Source: Acidobacteria bacterium RIFCSPLOWO2_12_FULL_66_21
GTDB lineage: Bacteria > Acidobacteriota > Vicinamibacteria > Vicinamibacterales > 2-12-FULL-66-21
Direction of reading: 5' to 3'
NCBI GenBank assembly: GCA_001767455.1
Contig: MELC01000042.1
Coordinates: 72,068 to 136,067, forward strand
DNA: 64,000 nt
In this document: positions 17,297 through 26,899 of the stretch, in pieces
Position numbering within the stretch: position 1 is the first letter of the stretch
Layout: each line of letters begins with the position of its first letter
Program-made: the position numbers and the translations under genes
The notes under the pieces: generated by a model
Databases searched by the model: none
Seen by the model: only the letters and a program-made list of their open reading frames with translations
What the model was told of the DNA's origin: nothing

Positions 17297-17459
17297 GCTC
17301 TATCTCCGGATTTGGGGAACGCGGGATTGTACCACTGCGGCCGCCAACCTTTTGCGAAAGGGGTGCGTCTCACCCGTACGAGCCCCCGGAAGTTATCGGC
17401 TGGAGGGGCGGCAAGCTGCAGAAATATCAGGGGTTTCTGGAGAATAAAGGAGTCAGGAC

Positions 17460-18386
17460 ATGCGGATCGTACAAGGAGCAAGTCTCGTGGCGGCGCTGGT
17501 CGTCGCCGCGGGCGCCGGCGCGGCGCTGGCCCCGGCCGCTCACGGGCAGACCAGTCGGACCGTGGTGCGGGCGCCGCAGGCCTCGACGCGGGCACTCCAG
17601 GTGCTCGGCGGAGGGACGGCGCAGATCGGGGTGACCATTCGGGACGCCGAGCCCGCGGACGTCAAGGGGAAGGAATCCGCAGCCGGAGCGGTCATCGAGA
17701 ACGTCTCGGCGGACGGCCCCGCGGAAAAGGCAGGCATCCGCAAGGGAGACGTCGTCGTGGAGTTCGACGGCGAGCGTGTCCGCAGCGCGCGGCAGTTCTC
17801 ACGCCTGGTGCAGGAGACGGTGCCCGGCCGTACCGTGCAGGCGGTGTTGATGCGCGACAGCCAGCGGACGACGGTCAGCGTCACGCCGCGCGAGAACGAT
17901 GGCTTCGCGTTCTTCGGCGATCGCGTGCGGCTGCTCGGAGACATCGGCAGGGACTTCACGATCGACATGCCGGCGATCCCCGTACCTCCCACGCCGCCCG
18001 CGCGTCCCGCCCCACCGTCGCCGCCAACCCCTCGCGCGCTGCCCGACATTCAGTCGTTCATCTGGCGCTCCGGGACGGCACTGGGCGTCACGGTGACCGA
18101 TGTGTCGACGCAGCTCGCCGAGTACTTCGGCGTCAAGGACGGCGTGCTCGTGACGTCCGTGGCTGAAGGGTCGGCCGCGGCGAAAGCGGGGGTGAAGGCC
18201 GGGGACGTCATCACCGCGATCAACGGCGCGACAGTGACCGACTCGTCGGATCTCCGCCGGAGGACCCAACGGCTGAACGACGGCGAGGAGTTCACGCTGA
18301 CCGTCAGCCGCGACAAGAAGACGCTGACGCTGAAGGGAAAAGTAGAGGACGGAGGGAACCGCCGCACCTACCGATCGATCGTCTAG
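17460..18386 (+). CDS. Secreted double-PDZ protein
   Basis: 308 residues. A signal peptide ends near AAHGQ; PDZ one spans about 50-145 (ADGPAEKAGIRKGDVVVEFDGERV), a proline-rich hinge about 175-200, and PDZ two about 205-290 (EGSAAAKAGVKAGDVITAINGATV). This is the PDZ half of a DegP/HtrA protease without the trypsin-like domain. It probably acts as an adaptor or scaffold in the periplasm. AGGAG precedes the ATG. It is convergent with the GAF gene and shares a hairpin with it at the end. Confidence 0.88.
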   Translation: MRIVQGASLVAALVVAAGAGAALAPAAHGQTSRTVVRAPQASTRALQVLGGGTAQIGVTIRDAEPADVKGKESAAGAVIENVSADGPAEKAGIRKGDVVVEFDGERVRSARQFSRLVQETVPGRTVQAVLMRDSQRTTVSVTPRENDGFAFFGDRVRLLGDIGRDFTIDMPAIPVPPTPPARPAPPSPPTPRALPDIQSFIWRSGTALGVTVTDVSTQLAEYFGVKDGVLVTSVAEGSAAAKAGVKAGDVITAINGATVTDSSDLRRRTQRLNDGEEFTLTVSRDKKTLTLKGKVEDGGNRRTYRSIV

Positions 18387-18425
18387 TCCTTCGGCTCGCG
18401 TGTTCGCGCGTTCGCTCAGGACTAG
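18383..18425. terminator. Bidirectional hairpin between convergent genes
   Basis: CTAGTCCT at 18383-18390 and AGGACTAG at 18418-18425 are perfect 8-bp arms around 27 bp. Each arm contains the TAG stop codon of one of the two convergent genes. There is no T-tract, so it is at best an imperfect intrinsic terminator; it may be an mRNA end-stabilising structure. Confidence 0.5.
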
Positions 18426-19627
18426 CTCGTCGCCTCGATCTTCTGTGCGCGCGCGGAGGGCGGCCCGACGAGCGTGGCGAGCTGCGCCGCGATGATCGTG
18501 GCGATCGCCAGCTTCGAGGCGTCCCGCTCGGCGTCGTTGCGGAGCTCGGCCGCCATCACGCCCACGCACCCGGCCGGCGTGACGAGCGGCGCGGCCACCG
18601 CGCCGTTCGACACGGCATCGGCCTTGACGGTCTGCAGGAGAGAAGTGCGGAATGCGGCAGCGGTGGCGTTCTCCGCGTCGCGGGGAATCGTTCCCAGCCG
18701 CGCGACCAGTTGCGGTGGATAGCCGTAGGTGACGATCGGGGAAAGTTCCCTGGCATCCGGGTCGGAAATCCAGAGCACGATGCCGGCAGCGTCGAGCACC
18801 GCCGCGGCGCGTTCGAGAAGCGCCGGGAACGATGGAGTGTCCGCCACGCGCGCCAGCTCGGTGCACAGCGAGGCGACGGTCGCGAGCTCGACCGCCGCCG
18901 GCGTCGGTGCCGCCTGGCGGGCCTGCCGGACGGGCCGCGACCACTCCTCGTCAAGCACCGCACCCAGCGAGAGATCGCCGGAGCCTTCCGCAGGCCGGGC
19001 ACGCTCGGGTTGCGCAACCGGCACTTCGATCCGGGCGGCCTGCACCGGCAGGAGCAGCAGTATCAGCAGGATCGCCGCGCCGCCCACCCCGCCGGTCGTC
19101 GCAAGCTGGCGACGCCGGAGGGACGCGAGCGCGCGTTGGTGCGCGTCGCGCTCGGCCATGCGCGCCTGGTCCAGTGCGCCTGCGATTGCGGCCGTACGTT
19201 CCATCCCGTCGCCGAAGATGAGGTCGGAGGCGAGGAGCTTCTGGCCGGCCCCCGCGTACTCGCGCGCGCGACGATCCATCTGCTCGAAATCCTGGAGGGC
19301 GGCCTGTGCCTCGTCGATGGCGGACTGCGCGGCCGGCGCGGTCGATTCGGCGCGAAGCGCCGTAAGAGCCTCGCGGAGACGCGGGAGATCCGCGCCGACT
19401 TTCTCGATCCAGAACGGATCGCCCTGTCCGATGGCGACGTAACCCTGCTGGGCGCTTCGGAGGTCGAGCGCCATCCGGCCGGCGTCGAGCACGCGCTGCT
19501 CGAAATCCCGTTCCGTCTGCGCGGACGCGCTGGCCCTCGTCTCGTCCATCCACAAAACGTACGCACCGGCCCCGACCGCCACCAGGAACAGGCACAGGAG
19601 CGTCACGCGTACCGCCAGGCTCTTCAT
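18422..19627 (-). CDS. Membrane sensor protein with C-terminal GAF domain
   Basis: 401 residues. One helix at the N-terminus (VTLLCLFLVAVGAGAYVLW), an extracytoplasmic helical domain of about 150 residues resembling CHASE3 (AQQGYVAIGQGDPF), a second helix near 185-205 (GGAAILLILLLLPVQ), and a cytoplasmic GAF domain to the end (LCTELARVADTPSFPALLERAAAVLDAAGIVLWI). There is no kinase, cyclase or DNA-binding output. It may signal by interaction, for example with the SpoIIE phosphatases coded nearby. This is inference. Confidence 0.8.
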   Translation of the reverse strand: MKSLAVRVTLLCLFLVAVGAGAYVLWMDETRASASAQTERDFEQRVLDAGRMALDLRSAQQGYVAIGQGDPFWIEKVGADLPRLREALTALRAESTAPAAQSAIDEAQAALQDFEQMDRRAREYAGAGQKLLASDLIFGDGMERTAAIAGALDQARMAERDAHQRALASLRRRQLATTGGVGGAAILLILLLLPVQAARIEVPVAQPERARPAEGSGDLSLGAVLDEEWSRPVRQARQAAPTPAAVELATVASLCTELARVADTPSFPALLERAAAVLDAAGIVLWISDPDARELSPIVTYGYPPQLVARLGTIPRDAENATAAAFRTSLLQTVKADAVSNGAVAAPLVTPAGCVGVMAAELRNDAERDASKLAIATIIAAQLATLVGPPSARAQKIEATS

Positions 19628-19679
19628 GAATCCTCCGACGCGGCGAGTTGGACGTTACTATAGCAAGGTTCGAAAAGGC

Positions 19680-20597
19680 ATGCGCGAAATGTCCGTGGTC
19701 GCCATCGTCAATCCGATCTCCGGCGTGGGTGCGAACCCGCGGGCCGCGGCCGAGCGCGCCGCGCTGCTCAGGGAGGCAGCGCGGAAGCGCGGGCTGAATC
19801 TCGAGATCGAGTTCACCTCGCGCGGCGGTCACGCGCGGGAGCTGGCGGAATCGGCCGTACGCGGCGGCGCCACGCTCGTCGTCGTGTGGGGCGGCGACGG
19901 CACGCTCAACGAAGCCGGCTCGGCGCTCATCGGCACGGACGCGGTGCTCGGCCTCGTGCCGGCGGGGTCCGGCAACGGTCTCGCGGCCGCGCTGGAGGTG
20001 CCTCGCGATCCACTCGCGGCGCTGGCAGCCGCCTTCGACGGCTCGCCGCGCGCGATCGACGTCGGCGTGATGGCGGGCCGGCCGTTCTTCAATATTGCCG
20101 GGGTGGGCTTCGATGCGCGCGTGGCCCGGCTGTTCAACGCGCGCGCGCCCGGACGCCGCGGAGGCTGGCCGTACGTCGTCATCGGCGTGCGCGAAGGATG
20201 CCGATACCGCGGCGCCGAGTACACGCTCGAGCTGGACGGCAGCACGCAGAATGTTCGGGCGTTTCTCATCTCGTTCGCGAACGGACGCGAATACGGCATC
20301 GGCGCACGCATCGCCCCGGATGCCAGGCTCGACGACGGCGTGCTGGACGTCACCGTGGTCGAGGATCGCGCGATCCTGACGCGGTTCTGGCATGCGCGTC
20401 ACCTCGCGCTCGGCACGCCGCACCTCGCGCCAAGCGTCAAGGCGCATCGCGCCTCACACGCCGTCGTCGAAACGAGCGGCCCGATCGAATTTCACGTGGA
20501 CGGCGAGATGGGAATCGCGGAAGACCGGATCGAGGTGCGGCTGCTGCCGGGCGCGCTCCGGGTCATGGCGCCGCGGCCGTCTTCGGTCTCAGGATGA
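19680..20597 (+). CDS. Diacylglycerol/lipid kinase family protein (YegS/DgkB-like)
   Basis: 305 residues. The catalytic domain shows VNPISGVGAN, the nucleotide loop VVWGGDGTLNEAG, and LVPAGSGNGLAAALEVPRDP, followed by the family's beta-sandwich domain with GIGARIAPDARLDDGVLDV and HVDGE. These enzymes phosphorylate diacylglycerol or related lipids for phospholipid recycling. I chose the ATG at 19680; the frame opens upstream at 19626 without a ribosome site. The 3' end overlaps the convergent dsbD gene by 35 bp. Confidence 0.92.
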   Translation: MREMSVVAIVNPISGVGANPRAAAERAALLREAARKRGLNLEIEFTSRGGHARELAESAVRGGATLVVVWGGDGTLNEAGSALIGTDAVLGLVPAGSGNGLAAALEVPRDPLAALAAAFDGSPRAIDVGVMAGRPFFNIAGVGFDARVARLFNARAPGRRGGWPYVVIGVREGCRYRGAEYTLELDGSTQNVRAFLISFANGREYGIGARIAPDARLDDGVLDVTVVEDRAILTRFWHARHLALGTPHLAPSVKAHRASHAVVETSGPIEFHVDGEMGIAEDRIEVRLLPGALRVMAPRPSSVSG

Positions 20598-22302
20598 CGT
20601 AGGTCGGCAGCCCGATCGCGCCGAACCGCTGCATGATCGCATGTGCCGGCGGCTCGTCCGGGTTCTCCGCCTGATACTTGATCTTGATGTAATTCGAGAG
20701 CGCCTCGGTCACCTTCGGATCCTTCAGCGTCGTCTTGTCCATCGTCAGACAGTTCTTGCACCACGTCGCCCACAGGTCGATCAGGACCGGTTTCCGCTCG
20801 CGCTCGGCCTCCGCGAGTCCCGCGGCAAGATTCGAGTGCCAGCCTTCCTTGAGCATCTCGGCCACGCTCGACTGCACTTCCGACGGGTCAACCCATCGGT
20901 TCGAGAAGATCCCATAGGCGACGTAGCCGTAGTACACCGCCATGCCGAGAATGAAGACGCCGAACGCCTGCTTGACGCGAACCATCCAGGCTCCGGGCTT
21001 TGGAAGCGCCGCGATGCCGGCGCCGGCGAGGGGCCACGGGATCGCCATGCCGACGCCCAGCAGGAACGGCAGGGCCAGCGCCGCGCTCGTGCCGGTCGAA
21101 TAGAGATTGCCCGAGAAGACCAGCACCTGAATGACGACCGGCGCGACGCAGGCGCCGGCAAGCAACGCGGCGATCGCTCCCATGGTGAACGCCAGCACGA
21201 AGGTGCCACGGCCCGCCTCAGTCACGCGGAAGCGGCTGGAGAACCGCGACAAGTCGATCTCGAAGATGTCGAACATCGCGAGGGCCAGCACGACGAACAG
21301 GGCCGCGATGCCGGCGTTGAACCACGGAGAGGCGTTGATGGCGCCGAACGTGCTGGCCGTCAGGACCACGATCAGCCCGAGCGCTCCATACACGAAAGCC
21401 ATGGCGCCGCCGTAAGCCGCGCCCAGCAGGAAGCCCCGCTTGCGCGAGCCCGCCTGCGCTCCGGCCCCGATGATGGCGATGTTGATCGGGATCATCGGCA
21501 GCACGCATGGCGTCAGGTTCAGCGCCAGGCCGCCGAGAAGGACGATGGCCAGGATGGCCGCGGCGCCACGTCCCTCGAACCAGCCCTTTTCGACCACGCC
21601 GGTCTCGGCGTTGTGAATGAACGTCAGGAAAGCATCGGTTCGGAGATAGCCCGCGCCGACGCTGAGAATGGTGAAGCGATCGAGCGCCGTGGCGGCGTCC
21701 TCCAGCGTCCGGGCCTGCGGGCCGGATGACGCGCCGGCGGCGAGCGCGGCCGGCTTCTCTCCAGTGCCAAACCTGATGTTCGCAAAGACGTCGGCATTCC
21801 GCGGCGCCGGGCGACCGCCGACGTGCAGTTTCCACTCGGCCTGCACTGTCGCGGGGATATAGCACATCGACTCGTCGCAGGCCTGGTACCGAAGGCGTGC
21901 GGGAACCGTCACCTCGCCGGCCGCCGCGCCCGGTTCTATCTTCAAGACGACGCCAAGGAAGAACTCACGTTCGAACACGCTCAGCGGCAGATCGCTGCCC
22001 GTCTGGATCAGGTCCTGCGGCTCCGGATACACGATCTCCTCCACAGAGATCCCGGCCGGCGGCGTGACGGTGAGGATGGTTGGAATCAGCGCCGGGTCGC
22101 GGGGTTTGTTCGAGTTCGCGTGCAGGCCCGGACGCAGGACCACCTTCAGCGCGACCCGAGCAGAGCCACCTGGCGCGACGCCTTCGCTTTCGACGACCGG
22201 GCTGACCTCGGCGCGCGGGGGACGGTCTTGCGCCTGTCCCGCGCCCGCCGCCACGACGAGACAGAGCGCCGCGAGGGCGGCGGTTCGAATACGAAACATC
22301 AT
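20563..22302 (-). CDS. dsbD: Thiol:disulfide interchange protein DsbD-like
   Basis: 579 residues. After a signal peptide (ALAALCLVVAAGAGQAQ) comes a periplasmic alpha domain with the Cys pair in YQACDESMCYIP, then about eight membrane helices with the redox-active cysteines LTPCVLP and AGACVAP, and a C-terminal thioredoxin domain with WATWCKNCLTMD. Electrons pass from cytoplasmic thioredoxin through the membrane to periplasmic targets, including cytochrome c maturation, which fits the many c-type cytochromes encoded at 41.7-51.3 kb. ATG overlaps the nuoG stop (TGATG). Confidence 0.93.
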   Translation of the reverse strand: MMFRIRTAALAALCLVVAAGAGQAQDRPPRAEVSPVVESEGVAPGGSARVALKVVLRPGLHANSNKPRDPALIPTILTVTPPAGISVEEIVYPEPQDLIQTGSDLPLSVFEREFFLGVVLKIEPGAAAGEVTVPARLRYQACDESMCYIPATVQAEWKLHVGGRPAPRNADVFANIRFGTGEKPAALAAGASSGPQARTLEDAATALDRFTILSVGAGYLRTDAFLTFIHNAETGVVEKGWFEGRGAAAILAIVLLGGLALNLTPCVLPMIPINIAIIGAGAQAGSRKRGFLLGAAYGGAMAFVYGALGLIVVLTASTFGAINASPWFNAGIAALFVVLALAMFDIFEIDLSRFSSRFRVTEAGRGTFVLAFTMGAIAALLAGACVAPVVIQVLVFSGNLYSTGTSAALALPFLLGVGMAIPWPLAGAGIAALPKPGAWMVRVKQAFGVFILGMAVYYGYVAYGIFSNRWVDPSEVQSSVAEMLKEGWHSNLAAGLAEAERERKPVLIDLWATWCKNCLTMDKTTLKDPKVTEALSNYIKIKYQAENPDEPPAHAIMQRFGAIGLPTYVILRPKTAAAP

Positions 22303-24095
22303 CAATCCACTTCGCGCAGCGCGATCGTCTGCGGCGGCGACGTGGCGCGCGGCGTGCCGGCGAACTTCACGGGCGGCAGGTCCTGGAACATGAAGTCCCA
22401 CTTCCACCGCTCCGACGGGTTCGACGCCTGGAGCCAGTGTCGCGCGGTCACCGGGCGCGAGAACGCGAGAGACGTCAATCCGGCGAAGGCCTCGTTGGCC
22501 GACAGGGTCGCGGCAAGATCGGCGCGGACCGCCGCGCTGCTCGTGTAGGTCAGCCCGGCGCCCAGCGCCAGCCCGACGTTGACGAAGACCTGCCAGTCCT
22601 CCTGGGCGTCTCCGGGCGGGGCCATCGCTCGGGACGCTCCCTGCAGGCGCCCCTGCGCGTTCACGTATGCGGCGTCCTTCTCGACCCAAGCGGCGCCAGG
22701 AAGCACGATGTCGGCGACGCTGGCAAGCTCGGTCATGACGACGCCATGCACGATGAGGAGGGGGAGCCGCCCCGCGCGTTTCGCCTCGACCAGCCAGGAC
22801 ACATCGCCGATGTAGCCGTCAGGCCCTGGATCGAAGACATAAAGCGCGGAGATGCGTCCCTGCTCCACGGCGGCGCGAAACGCAGAGATGTCGGCGGTCC
22901 CGTCGCTTCCGGTCTTCACGGGGAACCCGAGGACGCGGGCGCCGTTGACGTTCGGGGCGTCGGTCGGCGGAATCTTGAACTTGGCGTGCTTCGGCTGCGG
23001 CTTCTCGCGCTGTCGCCAGCCGACCGCCACGCCTGATTCGGGAAGCCCGAACGCGCCGCCGAGGCGGCCGATCAGGAACAGCTCTTCGAGCGACGCCTGC
23101 GCGGAGACAAAGAACCGCAGCGCGCCGGTGCCGCCGGCCGCGGTGACCTTGTCGGCCACCTTGCTCAACGCGTTCGTCCAGTCGGTTGGTTCGAGCGTCC
23201 CGGCCTCGCTGCGCACGAGCGGCCGCTGCAGGCGGTGGTCCCCTTCGATCCAGTGGTAGTCGAACCGCCCGATGTCGCACATCCAGTAGCCGTTGACGTC
23301 CGGGTTCAATCGGGGCGTCATGCGGATGAGTTGCGGGCCCTTCGCCCACTCGGGCTTCGCCTTGATCCACGCCGTCGTGTTGCACCCCTTCTCGCAGAGC
23401 GTGCAGATGGTGTCGACGGCCTCGGGGTTGTCCCACGGCCGCGCCTTGAAGCGGTAGTCCTTCGTGGTGATGGCGCCGACCGGGCAGACATCCATCAGGT
23501 TGCCGGAGAGCAGCGAATGCACGCCCTGCTCCTGGAAGGTGGCGATCTCGCTGCCGTAGCCGCGGTCCGTGATGTTGATCTGCGCGTCGGTGTCGATCTC
23601 GCGCATGAACCGCACGCAGCGCGTGCACAGGATGCACCGGTTGCGGTTCAGCATCAGCGTCGGCCCGAAGTCGACGTCGGCCCTCACGCCTTCGCCGTCG
23701 AACACGCGGCGCGGGAACTCCATCCGGCTCTCGTTCGGACCGAAGCTGTACGAAAAGTCCTGGAGCGGGCATTCGCCGCCCTTGTCGCACACGGGGCAGT
23801 CCAGCGGGTGATTGATCAGCAGGAACTCGAACACGCTCGCGCGCGCTTCGACCACTTCCGGCGTCCGCGTGTGCACGACCATGCCTTCGGTGACCGTCGT
23901 CGAACACGACGTCTGCAGCTTCGGCATCTTCTCGATCTTGACGATGCACACGCGGCACGATCCGTCGATGCCGAGCCCGGGGTGATAACAGTAATAGGGA
24001 ATCTTGATGCCGCTCTCGATGGCGGCTTGAAGAACGGTCCGGCCTTTCTCGACGGTGACCTGCCGGCCGTCGATCGTCAGGGTGACGGTATCCAT
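22302..24095 (-). CDS. nuoG: NADH-quinone oxidoreductase subunit G (short form)
   Basis: 597 residues. The N-terminal ferredoxin has the 2Fe-2S cysteines in YYCYHPGLGIDGSCRVC, then the His/Cys cluster HPLDCPVCDKGGECPLQD, two 4Fe-4S motifs (CILCTRCVRFMREID and MDVCPVGAITTK), and the N7-type set CTLCEKGCN. The molybdopterin-fold part is reduced to about 370 residues without a cofactor-binding signature; E. coli NuoG is over 900. It passes electrons from the NADH module to quinone. No other complex I subunit is in the window, and it is coupled to dsbD. An ATG at 24113 is an alternative start. Confidence 0.88.
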   Translation of the reverse strand: MDTVTLTIDGRQVTVEKGRTVLQAAIESGIKIPYYCYHPGLGIDGSCRVCIVKIEKMPKLQTSCSTTVTEGMVVHTRTPEVVEARASVFEFLLINHPLDCPVCDKGGECPLQDFSYSFGPNESRMEFPRRVFDGEGVRADVDFGPTLMLNRNRCILCTRCVRFMREIDTDAQINITDRGYGSEIATFQEQGVHSLLSGNLMDVCPVGAITTKDYRFKARPWDNPEAVDTICTLCEKGCNTTAWIKAKPEWAKGPQLIRMTPRLNPDVNGYWMCDIGRFDYHWIEGDHRLQRPLVRSEAGTLEPTDWTNALSKVADKVTAAGGTGALRFFVSAQASLEELFLIGRLGGAFGLPESGVAVGWRQREKPQPKHAKFKIPPTDAPNVNGARVLGFPVKTGSDGTADISAFRAAVEQGRISALYVFDPGPDGYIGDVSWLVEAKRAGRLPLLIVHGVVMTELASVADIVLPGAAWVEKDAAYVNAQGRLQGASRAMAPPGDAQEDWQVFVNVGLALGAGLTYTSSAAVRADLAATLSANEAFAGLTSLAFSRPVTARHWLQASNPSERWKWDFMFQDLPPVKFAGTPRATSPPQTIALREVD

Positions 24096-24140
24096 AACCT
24101 GCCGATCATACATTTTTTCGGTTTTGTCGGCCGAATCTGG

Positions 24141-26756
24141 TCACTTCACGATTTGCACGAGCGCGGCGTTGTCCTGGTTCGCGGTGATGGCGCGGGTCGG
24201 CCCCTTCAGCGCGACCGTCGTGTCGACGGTTCGATCCGTCACGGGCACCACGATCTCCTCCGAGGTGCCATTCGCGTACGCGATGGTGACGGTGATCGGC
24301 ACGTCCACGACCGGGCCACGCTGCTCGAAGTGCAGCACCGCCTCGGCGCCGGTCGAGCGGTGGCTGAAGGTCAGACGCGGGATGGTGATGCCGTACACCC
24401 ACGTCTCGAAGAACCGCTCGAGGTCGCGTCCGCTGACCTTCTCCATGGATTTCCGAAAATCGTCCGTGCCGGCCTTCTGGAACTTCCACTGTTGATAGAA
24501 CGATCGCAAACCCGCGAAAAACACCTCGTCTCCGAGGAGGCGCCGCAGCATGTGCAGCACCATCGCCCCCTTGTTGTAAACGATGGCGCGAAAGGCGCGG
24601 TCGTCCGCCTGGATGTGCCCGAGCCGATAGCCGAGATGGATCGGCCCCCGATCGGAGTAGTCGATCGCCGTCTTGCGCATTTGCCGGAGCAGGTTGCCGA
24701 GCACGTTGCCGGGGCGTTCCTGCTCCGCATAGAGCGCGGCAAAGTACTGCGAGAATCCTTCGCTGATCCACTGTTCGTGGTAGTTCTTCCAGCCAACCGC
24801 CTGTCCCCACCATTGGTGCGCGAGCTCGTGCGCGAGGAAGAATGTCGGGTAGTCCTCGAAGCTCACCGGATCGCCTCGGTACATGAATGACGAGCCTGGG
24901 ACGATCTGATTCAGCAGCACGAAGTACGGCGGGCTGTGTCCGCCGGGACGATCGCTCTCTACCGCGGCCACGGTAAAGCTCGGATAAGGGGCATCGCCGA
25001 GGATCGACCCGTAGTACTGGAAGATGGCGGACGCCTTGTCCTCGATGTCGCGCAGACGTCCGGCCTGCCGCGGGCTCGCCTGCACCGAGATGTCCACCTG
25101 CCGCCCGGCGTCACCGACGGCGACCTTCCGCGAATCGACCGGGCTGAACCTGCTGATCAGGCACGCGAGGTAGCGCGCCGGCTGCTCCACATCGAACACG
25201 AACATCTTCTTCGCGTGCTGCGGGTCGGCAACGCCGGCGGGAGGCGACGGCGGGGCCGTCCGCTGCCCGGTCGCCACCACGTCGTACTCGGACGGCACGG
25301 TGAGACGGAGCCGCGCCGTCGCGTAATCGGTGACGGTGCCCTGCGGGTACCAGTAGCTGCGGTTGCTGTACAGATATCGTGGCTCGAGCGGTACCTCTTG
25401 CGACTCCTCGCGCTGGACGTCCTGGGAGAGAGCGATGGCCTCGCGATCGAAGGACTGCGGCGGCAGTCGTCCGCTGTAGATCACGTCGAGCCACAGCTCC
25501 GTGTCCCGCACGAGCGTCGCCGGGAGGCTGATGACCAGGCTGTTCTGCCCCACCACGCGCAGGTGCAGCAGGCGGCCGAATTCGGGGGAATAGATGCCGC
25601 GGACGGCGAGCGACTCGGCGAGGCGCAGCGTCAGCGACTGCGTGCCGGCTCCGCGCATCTTCAGCTTCAGTCTGGCCTCGCCGCTGACGAACGACCGCTC
25701 GGGCATGAACTCCGCGTCGATGTCGTAGGCGACCACGTCGTAATCGCTCTGGTCGTCCTCGCTGTAGAAGCGCCCGCGCTCGGCCAGCTTGGCGGCCGAC
25801 GCATACAACGAAATATTCCGGCGGCGTTTGCGATCGAAGAGCGTCACATCCTCGGCGTCGCCGGCGGAGCGCGCGTAGGTGAGTGTGCCGAACCGCGGCG
25901 TGCGAATCTCGGCAATCAGATCGCCGGGAGGCGGCGTGATCGACCACCGGTCGCGGCTCAGGTCGCTCAGGTTCAACTGCAGCGTCCGGCCGATGTAGTC
26001 GTCGAACAGGGAAACGCCGCGGCGAAGATCGAGCGGGGACACGAGGCGCGGGCGCATCTGCGACGGGGGGAAGTAGCGATCGAACTCGGACGGAGACAGG
26101 CGCAGGAAAGCCGCATCGAATTCCGTGTCGAGGTCGTCGTGGCGGTTCAGGATGTGGAGCTGCGTGCGCTCGGACGCCTCCGGCGGCGCGAACAGCATGC
26201 GCCCGCGGCCGAGCAGCACGACGGCCGTCGGCCCGTCGCTCGACTCGGCCACGAACGCCGTGCCGGACGACATGTGCAGCGTCAGATCGACCGCGTGGAG
26301 GGCCAGATTGTGGATCTCGTACTGCTTGTGCTGATTGATCGCCAGCTTGACCAGCCCGCTGAACGCGGACAGGCGGCTCACCGCGGTGATCATCCAGGCG
26401 TCCGAATCCGGAGACTTCTGGATATCGACTCGCCAGGTGCCGAGCCGTCCGTCGATGCCCCGCTCCGAGAACACCTCCAGAATCACGCGCGAACCATCGG
26501 CGAGCGCCGCTCGATCGCGCTCGTTGATCAACACGCGATCGGGCGCGGGATCGGAGAGGCGAAGGGCGAACTGCTCGAGGGCGTCGCGATCGATATCCGG
26601 CGCGCCGAGCGCCAGGATGCCGGCCGTGTCGCCGGCCGCGGCCGCGGCCTCCAGCCGTGCCACGAGGACCGCGACGCGGTCCGCCGAGGGCCGCTGCGGG
26701 ACGGGCGCCTGCGGCGTCCACAACGCGCCGAGCGCGAGAAACAGGCCGAGCAGCAT
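24141..26756 (-). CDS. M1-family metallopeptidase, exported
   Basis: 871 residues. The N-terminus is hydrophobic (LLGLFLALGAL), suggesting export. A 300-residue front region of unknown fold is followed by the M1 beta-saddle domain and the catalytic domain with HELAHQWWG and the third zinc ligand in WISEGFSQYF. Where aminopeptidases have GAMEN the sequence reads GGHSPPYFVLLNQ, so N-terminal amine recognition may differ. Its closest-looking relatives are acidobacterial secreted M1 proteins. Single gene; 45 bp separate it from nuoG downstream. Confidence 0.9.
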   Translation of the reverse strand: MLLGLFLALGALWTPQAPVPQRPSADRVAVLVARLEAAAAAGDTAGILALGAPDIDRDALEQFALRLSDPAPDRVLINERDRAALADGSRVILEVFSERGIDGRLGTWRVDIQKSPDSDAWMITAVSRLSAFSGLVKLAINQHKQYEIHNLALHAVDLTLHMSSGTAFVAESSDGPTAVVLLGRGRMLFAPPEASERTQLHILNRHDDLDTEFDAAFLRLSPSEFDRYFPPSQMRPRLVSPLDLRRGVSLFDDYIGRTLQLNLSDLSRDRWSITPPPGDLIAEIRTPRFGTLTYARSAGDAEDVTLFDRKRRRNISLYASAAKLAERGRFYSEDDQSDYDVVAYDIDAEFMPERSFVSGEARLKLKMRGAGTQSLTLRLAESLAVRGIYSPEFGRLLHLRVVGQNSLVISLPATLVRDTELWLDVIYSGRLPPQSFDREAIALSQDVQREESQEVPLEPRYLYSNRSYWYPQGTVTDYATARLRLTVPSEYDVVATGQRTAPPSPPAGVADPQHAKKMFVFDVEQPARYLACLISRFSPVDSRKVAVGDAGRQVDISVQASPRQAGRLRDIEDKASAIFQYYGSILGDAPYPSFTVAAVESDRPGGHSPPYFVLLNQIVPGSSFMYRGDPVSFEDYPTFFLAHELAHQWWGQAVGWKNYHEQWISEGFSQYFAALYAEQERPGNVLGNLLRQMRKTAIDYSDRGPIHLGYRLGHIQADDRAFRAIVYNKGAMVLHMLRRLLGDEVFFAGLRSFYQQWKFQKAGTDDFRKSMEKVSGRDLERFFETWVYGITIPRLTFSHRSTGAEAVLHFEQRGPVVDVPITVTIAYANGTSEEIVVPVTDRTVDTTVALKGPTRAITANQDNAALVQIVK

Positions 26757-26782
26757 GAGCTTGCCGATATTAGACTCTGTTT

Positions 26783-26827
26783 CGCAGCTAGCAGCTAGCA
26801 GCTAGCAGCTCGCAGCTCGCGGCTTGC
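26783..26827. repeat. GCTAGCA/GCTCGCA heptamer array
   Basis: Tandem GCAGCTA and GCAGCTC units between the M1 peptidase and the phosphatase gene. Same unit type as the array at 32826-32853. Confidence 0.8.
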
Positions 26828-26899
26828 TGGGTCCTCCGAGGCGCCGTTCGGCGAAAGGGGCCAGCTCCCGAGCGGCACGGGCGCGCCGCGCCCCTCGGC

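Noticed and set aside
22302..24095. Formate dehydrogenase alpha subunit
   Set aside because: The molybdopterin part is short and lacks the Cys/Sec ligand region, while the FeS motif order is that of NuoG.
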